Assembly (NCBI GenBank): GCA_900547435.1 | Contig: URGO01000047.1 | Coordinates: 1 to 20,416, forward strand | Length of the DNA stretch: 20,416 nt | Direction: 5' to 3' | Origin: an uncultured Parabacteroides sp. | GTDB lineage: Bacteria > Bacteroidota > Bacteroidia > Bacteroidales > Tannerellaceae | In this document: positions 6,529 to 13,930 of the stretch, one piece after another | Layout: every line of letters starts with the position of its first letter | Position numbering within the stretch: the first letter of the stretch is position 1 | Made by a program: the position numbers and the translations under genes | The notes under the pieces: generated by a model | Databases searched by the model: none | The model's input: only the letters and a program-made list of their open reading frames with translations | What the model was told of the DNA's origin: nothing

Positions 6529-8787
6529 TTATTCCATTTGGAATTTCTTACTAACCTTGATCAGGTTACAACTGAAGTTGACCACATTGGTGGTTTCCTG
6601 GAGCATATTCAGGTAAACCATGCTTACTTTGGTGCTTCCGGATTGTCCCTGGATGCGTTTTAGCTCCTCTTTCTTCAGTTGAGTCAATGCATTGTGCAGG
6701 CGAGAGGCTTCGTTGATTAAAGTTGGAAGATCCTCATAATTGTTTTTGTCTATCATTTCCGCACAACGAGTCAGATAAGCAATGACTTGCGTATCCACAA
6801 TACCGAAATCTTTCTTCTGGATTTCGTCCAAAGGCTTGAAATTATTGTCGATATGCAACTTGCATGGCTCTGCCAAACGACGGATACTATATACTATTTC
6901 ACTGGCAAAGTCATTCCCCTGGTAGTAATATAATCCTTTATCTATGGCGATCTCGCGGTCCAATTGGGTAACGCCTAATGTTCCGACACGCTTCACTTGC
7001 TTCAGATGGACTTTCTTTTCCTCGATATCTGCCATGACCCGACGTAACTCTTTCAGGTTCTCATTGATAAATCCATTTACAGAGTCTTGCAAAGTGTTGG
7101 CCGCAAACAGGAGGTCTCCCTTCAGTTCTTCGCGGCTATGCTGGCGGAAGAGATTCAAAGCCTCGCGGGAGTTGGTCGCTTTCCGCAATTGAGCTACAGT
7201 ACTGTTCACCTCTTCTTTCAAAGCCTCTTTGTGTTGCTTTTTCTTATACATCATTTGGCTATGAATCAAGGTGTAAATCGCGATGGCAATCATGACCACA
7301 ATAGCCGGAGCTCCTCCGACATACAGAATCAGCGTAACGATAAAGCAGATGGTAAATGCGGCACCGGCCGTAATGAACCAACCTCCAATCACGGAAAGGA
7401 CTCCGGTGATACGGAATACGGCACTTTCACGTCCCCACGCACGGTCTGCCAAAGACGATCCCATGGCAACCATAAAAGCAACATAAGTGGTAGACAAAGG
7501 GAGCTTCAATGAGGTTCCGACGGCAATCAATAATCCGGAAAGTACCACGTTTACGGACGCACGTACCAAATCGAATGCGGCTCCCTCTTCCATAATCATT
7601 TCTTTGTTATTGAAACGACGGTCTATCCATTGCAAAGCCGGGGTAGGGATGACCTTAACTATGTTATTGGCGGCATTGGTGCAGACACGTACCAATACAC
7701 GGGCTACAGGTGAGGTCCCGAATTGTTCTTCTCCTTCCGACTGGCGGGACAAATCGACCGAAGTCTTGATTACATTGTGCGCTTTCTTGGATGTCAACAA
7801 GGCAATTACCATTACGATACCCGCACCAATCAAGTAATACCAAGGGGTTTGGGCGGATCCTTGCAATGAGGTCATCAGGAAAGAATCAGGCGTTACACTT
7901 CCGCCTTGTGCCATAAAGTCTTCGTAGGCCGAAACACCGGCCAACGGTACTCCGATGAAGTTCACCAGGTCATTCCCGGCAAAAGCCAGGGCCAATGCGA
8001 AGGTTCCCATCAACACGATTACTTTGAATACGTTGACATGCAACCAATGGAGGATTTGCATCAATATGGTAAAGCCGATAAAGCACCCCAATACCACTTC
8101 TTGCGTATTGGCAAAAATATAATCGGAGAACGGGCCAGCGAAAATCGGACTTGACTTCAATCCTTTTATCAACATGAAGTAGATGATAGCCGTTGCGGCC
8201 ATGCCTCCGAACAGGCCGATGAAGTATTTGGCCGTACGCTTATAATTAAAGGTAAAGATGATTCGGGAGATATATTGCACCAGCGTACCGAAAATAAAGG
8301 CTATCGCCACGGACACGAATATGGCCAGGATAACGGTCAGGGCTTTGTCGGTATTCATCAGGTTTCCCAGGTGGTAAATGCCTTCTGTATCGTTGGCTAT
8401 CTTAATAAGTGCGTAAGCCACCGTACCGCCTAAAAGCTCGAATACCAAAGAAACGGTGGTAGAGGTAGGCATACCTAAGGAATTGAATATATCGAGAAGG
8501 ACAACATCCGTCAGCATGACGGCCACGAGGATGCACATGATTTCCGAAAAGTAAAAGTACTGCGGTTGGTAGATGCCGTGTCGCGCAATATCCATCATTC
8601 CGTTGGACAAGGCGGCTCCCACCAGGATTCCGGTGGCGGCTACAATCATAATGACTCGGAATGAGGCGGCTTTTGAGCCAATCGAGGCATTCAGGAAATT
8701 AACGGCATCGTTGCTGACGCCTACAGATAGGTCAAACACGGCTAACACGCCGAGGAATAGGACCAAGAACAAGTAGAATGTTTCCAT
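6529..8787 (-). CDS. Inorganic phosphate transporter, PiT family, with PhoU-like C-terminus
   Basis: 752 aa. The membrane part carries both copies of the PiT signature: GVSNDAVNFLNASIG with GMPTSTTVSLVFELLG in the first repeat (Asn26, Asp27), and FAGNDLVNFIGVPLAG with LKLPLSTTYVAFMVAMGSSL in the second. Members carry phosphate inward with H+ or Na+ (metal-phosphate complexes in Pit of E. coli). From about residue 530 the chain is soluble and helical (HKEALKEEVNSTVAQLRKAT onwards), resembling PhoU-type helical bundles, which makes it longer than the roughly 500-residue Pit of Proteobacteria. This tail may regulate transport in the way separate PhoU-like (DUF47) proteins do elsewhere. No Pho genes are adjacent; it appears to be a single-gene unit. 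Confidence 0.93.
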   Translation of the reverse strand: METFYLFLVLFLGVLAVFDLSVGVSNDAVNFLNASIGSKAASFRVIMIVAATGILVGAALSNGMMDIARHGIYQPQYFYFSEIMCILVAVMLTDVVLLDIFNSLGMPTSTTVSLVFELLGGTVAYALIKIANDTEGIYHLGNLMNTDKALTVILAIFVSVAIAFIFGTLVQYISRIIFTFNYKRTAKYFIGLFGGMAATAIIYFMLIKGLKSSPIFAGPFSDYIFANTQEVVLGCFIGFTILMQILHWLHVNVFKVIVLMGTFALALAFAGNDLVNFIGVPLAGVSAYEDFMAQGGSVTPDSFLMTSLQGSAQTPWYYLIGAGIVMVIALLTSKKAHNVIKTSVDLSRQSEGEEQFGTSPVARVLVRVCTNAANNIVKVIPTPALQWIDRRFNNKEMIMEEGAAFDLVRASVNVVLSGLLIAVGTSLKLPLSTTYVAFMVAMGSSLADRAWGRESAVFRITGVLSVIGGWFITAGAAFTICFIVTLILYVGGAPAIVVMIAIAIYTLIHSQMMYKKKQHKEALKEEVNSTVAQLRKATNSREALNLFRQHSREELKGDLLFAANTLQDSVNGFINENLKELRRVMADIEEKKVHLKQVKRVGTLGVTQLDREIAIDKGLYYYQGNDFASEIVYSIRRLAEPCKLHIDNNFKPLDEIQKKDFGIVDTQVIAYLTRCAEMIDKNNYEDLPTLINEASRLHNALTQLKKEELKRIQGQSGSTKVSMVYLNMLQETTNVVNFSCNLIKVSKKFQME

Positions 8788-8814
8788 AAAATTGATTTAA
8801 ATATTTCATGGGTG

Positions 8815-8822
8815 CAAAAATA
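8815..8822 (-). promoter_or_regulatory. Predicted -7 element of the phosphate transporter gene
   Basis: TATTTTTG on the minus strand fits TAnnTTTG, 27 bp upstream of the transporter ATG. No clear -33 TTG was found, so confidence is moderate. Confidence 0.4.
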
Positions 8823-8910
8823 AGCATTATTTATTTTAAAATAATCGAAGTGGATGTTACAAACTTGTTACATTTGCGGGCTAAAATGAATCGGAAGAGG
8901 ATGTCCTCGA

Positions 8911-8996
8911 AATTCATGCCTATCTTCGGACGGGAAGATAGGCATAATCGTCGACGAATATAGGCATGAATTTTCGGAAAGATAGGCATGAATTTT
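8911..8996. repeat. Intergenic repeat cluster with 22-bp period and a 12-bp hairpin
   Basis: ATGCCTATCTTC (8916-8927) and GAAGATAGGCAT (8934-8945) form a perfect hairpin with a 6-nt loop. Two further copies of TAGGCATGAATTTT start at 8961 and 8983, 22 bp apart, each ahead of a TCGG/TGAG tail. So the element holds one inverted and three direct copies of the ATAGGCAT core. A second cluster of the same plan lies at 17965-18043. It sits between the promoters of the transporter and the tRNA. Function unknown; it resembles a REP-like interspersed family. The rest of 8823-9047 shows nothing else. Confidence 0.65.
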
Positions 8997-9048
8997 GAGT
9001 TTTTTGACCGGTATAAAGGGAAAAAATGAATAAATTCCTGAATTTCAT

Positions 9049-9079
9049 TTGGTATATTCGATAGGATGTATTACTTTTG
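9049..9079 (+). promoter_or_regulatory. Predicted promoter of tRNA-Leu
   Basis: TTG at 9049-9051 and TACTTTTG at 9072-9079 are 20 bp apart and match the Bacteroidetes consensus. The start of transcription would be about 9 bp ahead of the mature tRNA. It may also serve the beta-lactamase operon by read-through, since no second promoter is evident. Confidence 0.65.
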
Positions 9080-9094
9080 TAGCCGATTCGAACT

Positions 9095-9179
9095 GCGGCT
9101 GTGGTGTAATTGGTAGCCACGTCAGACTTAGGATCTGATGCTTCACGGCGTGGGGGTTCGAGTCCCTTCAGCCGCACCA
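9095..9179 (+). tRNA. tRNA-Leu, anticodon UAG
   Basis: An 85-nt class II tRNA. The acceptor stem GCGGCTG pairs CAGCCGC, followed by discriminator A and an encoded CCA (9177-9179). The anticodon arm is TCAGA-CTTAGGA-TCTGA, giving anticodon UAG, which reads CUA and other CUN leucine codons. The long variable arm (around TGCTTCACGGCG) is typical of leucine tRNAs. The T arm is GGGGG-TTCGAGT-CCCTT with two G-U pairs. Encoded CCA, good stems and flanking promoter and terminator indicate a functional gene. No integrated element is visible at its 3' end. Confidence 0.97.
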
Positions 9180-9184
9180 TTCAT

Positions 9185-9229
9185 AAAACTCCTCGCAGAC
9201 AAGGATTGTTTGCAAGGAGTTTTTCTTTT
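9185..9229 (+). terminator. Intrinsic terminator after tRNA-Leu
   Basis: The left arm AAAACTCCTcGCAgAC (9185-9200) pairs with GTTTGCAAGGAGTTTT (9209-9224), with two wobble positions, followed by TTTTCTTTT-like sequence. It stands 5 bp after the tRNA and about 30 bp before the beta-lactamase ATG. Confidence 0.8.
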
Positions 9230-9256
9230 ATAATTCTAAAAAAGTTTGCAAGAGAT

Positions 9257-10159
9257 ATGAGAACAAACCGTTTTCGTCTGTTTCTGTTTTTGAGTTTTTG
9301 TTTGTCTTTCCTGCACGGAGGGGCTCAAACGGATTTGGGGGAGCAATTGAAGCACCTTATTTCCGGGAAAGCCGCAACCGTGGGTGTAGCGGTTATCTTC
9401 AACGGCTCGGAATTGGTTACGGTAAATAATATGTATCGTTATCCGATGATGAGTACCTTCAAGTTCCATCAGGCGCTTTCGGTTATGGAATATATCAATC
9501 GGAAAGGGGAGGACCTGGCTACGGAAATTCTGGTGAAGCGTTCGGATTTGAAGGAGAATACCCATAGTCCGATGCGGGATGCGAACCCGAATGGGAATTT
9601 CCGGATGACGATTGGCGATTTGTTGAAGTACTCGTTGATAGAGAGCGACAATAACGCGTGTGATGTTTTGTTCAAACATATCGGCGGACCGAAGTTCACG
9701 CAAAAGTATGTGCATGAGTTGGGTATTCAGGATGTTGCCATCACGCAGACCGAGGCGATGATGCACGAGTCTCCGGATAATTGCACGTTGAATTGGACGA
9801 AACCATCGGCCGCGGTACTCCTTTTGGAAACTTTTCTTCAGAACGAATTGTGCTCCAAGCAACAGAAGATGTTTATCCAACGTGCTATGGCGGACGCGAA
9901 CACCGGAAAGGATAAATTGAAGGCTGGGCTTCCGGAGGATGTCCTTTTGGCGCATAAAACCGGAAGTTCGGACCGTAATGAGTTTGGCATCAAGCTAAGT
10001 GATAATGATATGGGATTTGTCGTTTTTCCTAATGGGCAATATTATACGATAGCCGTATTCGTGATGAACTCGCAAGAATCAGATAAGGCTAATGCCCGTT
10101 TGATAGCGGATATTTCCCGTACGGTTTATACCTATTTTGTAGACAATTATAAGAAATGA
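9257..10159 (+). CDS. Class A beta-lactamase, subclass A2-like
   Basis: 300 aa exported serine beta-lactamase, which opens the beta-lactam ring through an acyl-serine intermediate. A signal peptide covers residues 1-23 (RLFLFLSFCLSFLHGGA, cut before Gln24; no lipobox). The motifs are Ser66-Thr-Phe-Lys69, Ser130-Asp-Asn132, Glu166 in TEAMMH, and Lys234-Thr-Gly236. His follows at the position of the usual Asn170, as in PER, VEB and other subclass A2 enzymes, the group that includes CfxA, CepA and CblA of Bacteroides. I chose the ATG at 9257 because the longer frame back to 9110 starts within the tRNA. dapB starts 17 bp after the stop, so it heads a likely operon of wall-precursor and secretion genes. 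Sequence composition resembles its neighbours, so a resident chromosomal enzyme is more likely than a recent arrival. Its spectrum cannot be told from sequence. Confidence 0.93.
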   Translation: MRTNRFRLFLFLSFCLSFLHGGAQTDLGEQLKHLISGKAATVGVAVIFNGSELVTVNNMYRYPMMSTFKFHQALSVMEYINRKGEDLATEILVKRSDLKENTHSPMRDANPNGNFRMTIGDLLKYSLIESDNNACDVLFKHIGGPKFTQKYVHELGIQDVAITQTEAMMHESPDNCTLNWTKPSAAVLLLETFLQNELCSKQQKMFIQRAMADANTGKDKLKAGLPEDVLLAHKTGSSDRNEFGIKLSDNDMGFVVFPNGQYYTIAVFVMNSQESDKANARLIADISRTVYTYFVDNYKK

Positions 10160-10176
10160 TATAAATTAAGAAGAAT

Positions 10177-10893
10177 ATGAAGATTGCACTTGTAGGATAT
10201 GGCAAGATGGGCAAGACCATCGAGCAGATAGCGCGTAACCGCGGGCATGAGATTGTTTCGATTATTGATGTGAACAATCCGGGAGATTTCGAATCGGAAG
10301 CCTTCAAGCAGGCCGATGTGGCTATCGAATTTACTACTCCGGCCACGGCATTCGATAATTATATGAAATGTTTTGCGGCCGGTGTACCGGTGGTTTCCGG
10401 AACGACCGGATGGTTGAGTCGCTTGAATGAAGTGAAACGGATGTGTGCGGAAGAGGGCAAAACCTTTTTCTATGCCTCTAATTTCAGCATCGGTGTGAAT
10501 ATTTTCTTTGCTTTGAACAAGTATTTGGCGAAGATTATGAATAATTTTCCTTCGTATGATGTGCGGATGACGGAAGTTCATCATATCCATAAACTGGATG
10601 CGCCGAGTGGTACGGCTATTACATTGGCGGAAGGCGTGTTGGAGAATCTGGACCGGAAAGAGCGTTGGACATTGGAGACCGCCGAGAAGCCGACGGATTT
10701 GCCGATTCATGCCATTCGCGAAGGTGAGGTTCCGGGTATTCATGAGATTATATATGAGTCGGATGCCGATACGATTAGCATCAAGCATGACGCGAAAAGC
10801 CGTGCCGGATTTGCGTTAGGTGCGGTTCTTGCGGCTGAGTTTACCGCCGGAAAGAAGGGTTTCTTGGGCATGAACGACCTTTTCCACTTTTAA
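10177..10893 (+). CDS. dapB: 4-hydroxy-tetrahydrodipicolinate reductase
   Basis: 238 aa. It reduces the dehydrated 4-hydroxy-tetrahydrodipicolinate to tetrahydrodipicolinate with NAD(P)H, on the way to diaminopimelate and lysine, in the cytoplasm. The N-terminal nucleotide site is GYGKMG (residues 7-12), shorter than the GxxGxxG form of E. coli. VSGTTGW follows. The catalytic region EVHHIHKLDAPSGTA (from 133) holds His135 and Lys139, equivalent to His159 and Lys163 of E. coli. The length is typical of the short DapB of Bacteroidetes. lepB begins 9 bp after the stop. The link to the upstream beta-lactamase is that diaminopimelate is a peptidoglycan building block, though this may only reflect gene order. 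Confidence 0.96.
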   Translation: MKIALVGYGKMGKTIEQIARNRGHEIVSIIDVNNPGDFESEAFKQADVAIEFTTPATAFDNYMKCFAAGVPVVSGTTGWLSRLNEVKRMCAEEGKTFFYASNFSIGVNIFFALNKYLAKIMNNFPSYDVRMTEVHHIHKLDAPSGTAITLAEGVLENLDRKERWTLETAEKPTDLPIHAIREGEVPGIHEIIYESDADTISIKHDAKSRAGFALGAVLAAEFTAGKKGFLGMNDLFHF

Positions 10894-10902
10894 TAGAGCG
10901 AT

Positions 10903-12315
10903 ATGATGAAGAAGAAAATCACGAAAAAGCAATATATCAAGTTCGGCATCGTCGGGGTCTTGTACGGACTCTTTATCCTTTGGATGCAAAATGGTTGGTT
11001 GACATTGGGGTATATTGTGCTTGCGGATATTTATCTGACGAAATATATCCCGTGGGGAGCTTGGAAAAATGTAAAGAATCCGACCCTTCGCAATGCATTG
11101 GGGTGGGTGGATGATATTGTATTTGCTTTAGTGGCGGTTTATTTTATCAATATCTTCCTGTTCCAGAATTACCAGATCCCCAGTTCTTCCTTGGAGAAAT
11201 CCTTGTTGGTAGGCGATTATCTGTTTGTCAGCAAGGCAAGCTATGGCCCGCGTGTGCCGAATACTCCGCTCTCTTTCCCGTTGGTTCAAAACACGTTGCC
11301 TATCCTGAATTGCAAGTCTTATTTGGAATGGCCGGAATGGGGCTATAAGCGGGTGGCCGGTTTGGGACAGGTACAGCGCAACGATATTGTCGTGTTTAAT
11401 TTCCCGGCAGGTGATACCATCGCGCTCCGGATGCAGAATCCGGATTATTATACCTTGGTCGAGATGTACGGGCGCGAAGCGATACGGACCAACCGGCAAC
11501 AATTCGGTGAGATTATGTACCGTCCGGTGGATAAGCGGGAGCATTATGTGAAACGTTGCATCGGAATGCCCGGTGATACACTCTCTATCCGTAGCAATCA
11601 GGTCTATATCAATGGTGAGAAAGCTACGAATCCCGAGAATATGCAGCTGAATTATTTTGTGGAGAGTGAAACGCCTTTTACGGAGACCATGTTCCGTAAT
11701 TGGGGAGTCAGCAAAGATGATTATATGCCTTATGGACAACCTTGTACGGTAACGGATGCCGAAACGCTCTCTTTCCTGGGATTCCAGCCCAATGCCAATG
11801 GAGCATATAATCTGGTTTACCGTTTCCCCATGACAGAGGCCCTGTTGAATCAAGTGAAGAAATTACCTTCGGTAAAGAAGGTTATTGTCGAGCCGGACAT
11901 TGTCGGTGGGACGCTTTATTATCCGGTGGATTACAAAACCGGATGGACGCGGGATAATTATGGTCCGATTTGGATTCCGAAGCGAGGCGCTACCATTGAA
12001 CTTACTCCCGAGAACCTGGCTATTTATCGCCGGTGTATCAAGAATTATGAGCACAATGAATTGGAGGAGAAAGATGGTGCTATATATATTAATGGTAAAA
12101 AGGCAACTACTTACACATTCCAATATGATTATTATTGGATGATGGGGGATAATCGTCACAATAGCGCGGATAGTCGTTCGTGGGGATTTGTGCCGGAAGA
12201 CCATGTTGTAGGCAAGCCTATCATGATCTGGCTTTCCTTGAATAAAGACCGTGATTGGTTTGATGGAAAGATCCGCTGGGAACGCCTGTTCCGTTGGGTG
12301 GATAATATTAAATGA
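10903..12315 (+). CDS. lepB: Signal peptidase I
   Basis: 470 aa, longer than E. coli LepB (324), as is usual in Bacteroidetes. It removes signal peptides from exported proteins at the outer face of the inner membrane. Two hydrophobic segments at about 14-45 and 69-90 precede the catalytic part. Box B is IPSSSLEKSLLVGD with nucleophile Ser96. The general base Lys217 is in HYVKRCIGMPGDTL. Box E is GDNRHNSADSRSWG (415 on). A large insert between Box D and E (about residues 235-400) accounts for the length. Start at ATG 10903; the next codon is also ATG, so either could be used. It lies in the run dapB-lepB, with a degenerate paralogue next. Confidence 0.95.
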   Translation: MMKKKITKKQYIKFGIVGVLYGLFILWMQNGWLTLGYIVLADIYLTKYIPWGAWKNVKNPTLRNALGWVDDIVFALVAVYFINIFLFQNYQIPSSSLEKSLLVGDYLFVSKASYGPRVPNTPLSFPLVQNTLPILNCKSYLEWPEWGYKRVAGLGQVQRNDIVVFNFPAGDTIALRMQNPDYYTLVEMYGREAIRTNRQQFGEIMYRPVDKREHYVKRCIGMPGDTLSIRSNQVYINGEKATNPENMQLNYFVESETPFTETMFRNWGVSKDDYMPYGQPCTVTDAETLSFLGFQPNANGAYNLVYRFPMTEALLNQVKKLPSVKKVIVEPDIVGGTLYYPVDYKTGWTRDNYGPIWIPKRGATIELTPENLAIYRRCIKNYEHNELEEKDGAIYINGKKATTYTFQYDYYWMMGDNRHNSADSRSWGFVPEDHVVGKPIMIWLSLNKDRDWFDGKIRWERLFRWVDNIK

Positions 12316-12364
12316 GAATAGAATCCGGTAGTTGGAATTTAGAAATTAGGATTTGGAAGTTGGA

Positions 12365-13237
12365 ATGAAGAATAGTGGGTTTATACAACAAACGAAAAAG
12401 GGTAAGGGGCGTGTGCTTCGCTCGGTATTCTTCATTCTTTTTTTCCTGTTATGATTGTTTTTGCTCCGTCTTTATGTAGTGGAATCCTTGCATATTTCCA
12501 CCGATGCCATGGAAACAACCCTGCATAAAGGAGATTTTGTATTGGTGAATAAGTTATCCGATGCTCCGGAACGCCGGGATATTGTCTTATTTACAAGTCC
12601 GTTGCGGAGGGATTCATTGACTTCACCTATGTTGATTAGTCGGTGTGTGGGCATTCCGGGGGATACGATACAAGTGAATGCCGGTAGTTTTCTGGTGAAC
12701 GGAGAGGAATACCCGAACTCTCCCCATGCGTTGAATACCTATCTGATAGCTCCTGAAGGAGAAAAGCTGTTCCTGGAACTAATCAAAAAGTTGCAAATTC
12801 CATTACGTGATAAGAAAACGGTGCAAAGCGGAATATCTTTGACGTTGACTTCATTCGAAGAGTACCAATTGCGGGAAGAGCTTCCGGATTCGCTTCAGGC
12901 TATGTTGCGCATTCGTCCGGTTCCGAGCTATCGCTTTGTCATTCCTCAAAAGGAGCGTGCCTACCGGTTGGATAGCCTTTCTTTATTGGCTTGCCGGGAG
13001 GCAATCTTGAATGAGACCGACGGGAAGGCGGTTATCCGGGATGGAAAATTGTATATAGAGGGCAAGCTGACTCATTTCTTCTTTTTCCAACAGGATTATT
13101 ATTGGTTCTTGTCGGACAATCGGACTGACGCGGTGGATTCGCGCCATATTGGTGTTGTCCCGAAAGAACATCTGATGGGAAAATTGTTTTTTTGCTGGTT
13201 CAGTCGGGATAAAAATAAAAGATTTAAAAGATTATGA
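12365..13237 (+). pseudogene. Signal-peptidase-like paralogue, catalytic residues lost, in-frame TGA
   Basis: The frame from ATG 12365 reads MKNSGFIQQTKKGKGRVLRS, then a hydrophobic helix VFFILFFLL, then TGA at 12452-12454, then LFLLRLYVVESLHIS and a complete S26-like chain to 13237 (290 codons if the TGA is read through). The TGA interrupts the membrane helix; TTG at 12455 is the only start-like codon right after it and would leave a stub of the anchor. Even without the stop it could not be a normal protease. Box B reads STDAMETTL, with Ala48 in place of the nucleophile, and the general base region reads LISRCVGIPGD, with Ser92 in place of Lys. Box E is SDNRTDAVDSR. So this is a dead paralogue, perhaps formerly kept as a non-catalytic partner of LepB, now possibly broken. 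The wbqC-like gene overlaps its end by 4 bp. Confidence 0.8.
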
Positions 13238-13878
13238 CAATCGCTTATACATCTACAGCCTATTTGGGACCGGTGCAATTGTATGCGAAGTATGGAGCGT
13301 ATGACCGGATATTCTTGGAAACCGAAGAGAATTATTTGAAACAGACCTACCGGAACCGTTGTGTCATAGCGGTGGCAAATGGGACGCAGGTGCTAACGGT
13401 CCCTATAGTCAAGCCGGACACGGTTAAATGCCTGACGCGCGATATTCGTATCTCCGATCATGGAAATTGGCGGCATTTGCATTGGAATGCTTTGGTCTCC
13501 GCTTATCGGATGAGTCCTTTCTTCGAATATTATGCAGATGATTTCGCGCCGTTCTATGAGAAAAAGTATGAGTTCCTTTTGGATTTCAATGAGCGATTGC
13601 GGGAGTTGGTCTGCGATCTGATAGATATCCATCCCGATTTCCGGACAACATCCGAGTACTTACCTCATGTGGAGCATGACTTCCGCGAAAGGATTTCGCC
13701 TAAAAGCAAGGAGTCTGACCCTTCTTTTGTCCCGGTGCCCTATTACCAGGTCTTTCAAGGGAAATTGGGCTTTCTTCCGAATCTGAGTATTGTCGATTTG
13801 TTATTCAATATGGGACCGGAAAGTATATGTGTCCTGAAAAAGGCGCACAGAAACACAGAGCCTTTATTTTCCCGATAA
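13234..13878 (+). CDS. WbqC-like family protein
   Basis: 214 aa soluble protein of the WbqC-like family, whose members occur in O-antigen and surface polysaccharide loci and beside signal peptidases in Bacteroidetes. The chain starts TIAYTSTAYLGPVQLYAKYG and contains the typical ENYLKQTYRNRCVIA and HLHWNALVSAYRMSPFFEYY stretches. The family's reaction is not established; WbqC itself is linked with amino-sugar modification in polysaccharide synthesis. Its ATG overlaps the upstream stop (ATGA), so its translation is probably coupled to the signal-peptidase-like gene. If that gene stops early at its TGA, translation of this one could be reduced. Confidence 0.85.
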   Translation: MTIAYTSTAYLGPVQLYAKYGAYDRIFLETEENYLKQTYRNRCVIAVANGTQVLTVPIVKPDTVKCLTRDIRISDHGNWRHLHWNALVSAYRMSPFFEYYADDFAPFYEKKYEFLLDFNERLRELVCDLIDIHPDFRTTSEYLPHVEHDFRERISPKSKESDPSFVPVPYYQVFQGKLGFLPNLSIVDLLFNMGPESICVLKKAHRNTEPLFSR

Positions 13879-13909
13879 ATTCGCTGTGTTTCTGTATTTC
13901 CTTTTTCAT
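13847..13909. terminator. Bidirectional terminator between convergent genes
   Basis: ACAGAAACACAG (13847-13858) and CTGTGTTTCTGT (13884-13895) form a perfect 12-bp inverted repeat. The stop codon of the WbqC-like gene lies in the loop. A T-rich tract (ATTTCCTTTTTC) follows on the plus strand, and the end of the DUF4838 gene lies just beyond, so it could act in both directions. Confidence 0.65.
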
Positions 13910-13930
13910 TTGCTTGAGGCCAAGAAAAAA

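Noticed and set aside
9095..9179. tRNA-Leu as an integration site for a mobile element
   Set aside because: No integrase and no repeat of the tRNA 3' end were found in the window; core-type genes follow directly.
9110..9256. Longer beta-lactamase frame reaching into the tRNA
   Set aside because: The extension translates tRNA and terminator sequence; the signal peptide begins at the ATG at 9257.
9236..9955. 239-codon frame on the minus strand opposite the beta-lactamase
   Set aside because: A shadow frame, rich in Arg, His and Gln, with no family resemblance, opposite a gene with all catalytic motifs.
11128..11853. 241-codon frame on the minus strand opposite lepB
   Set aside because: Antisense shadow of a well supported signal peptidase gene; no motifs and no promoter.
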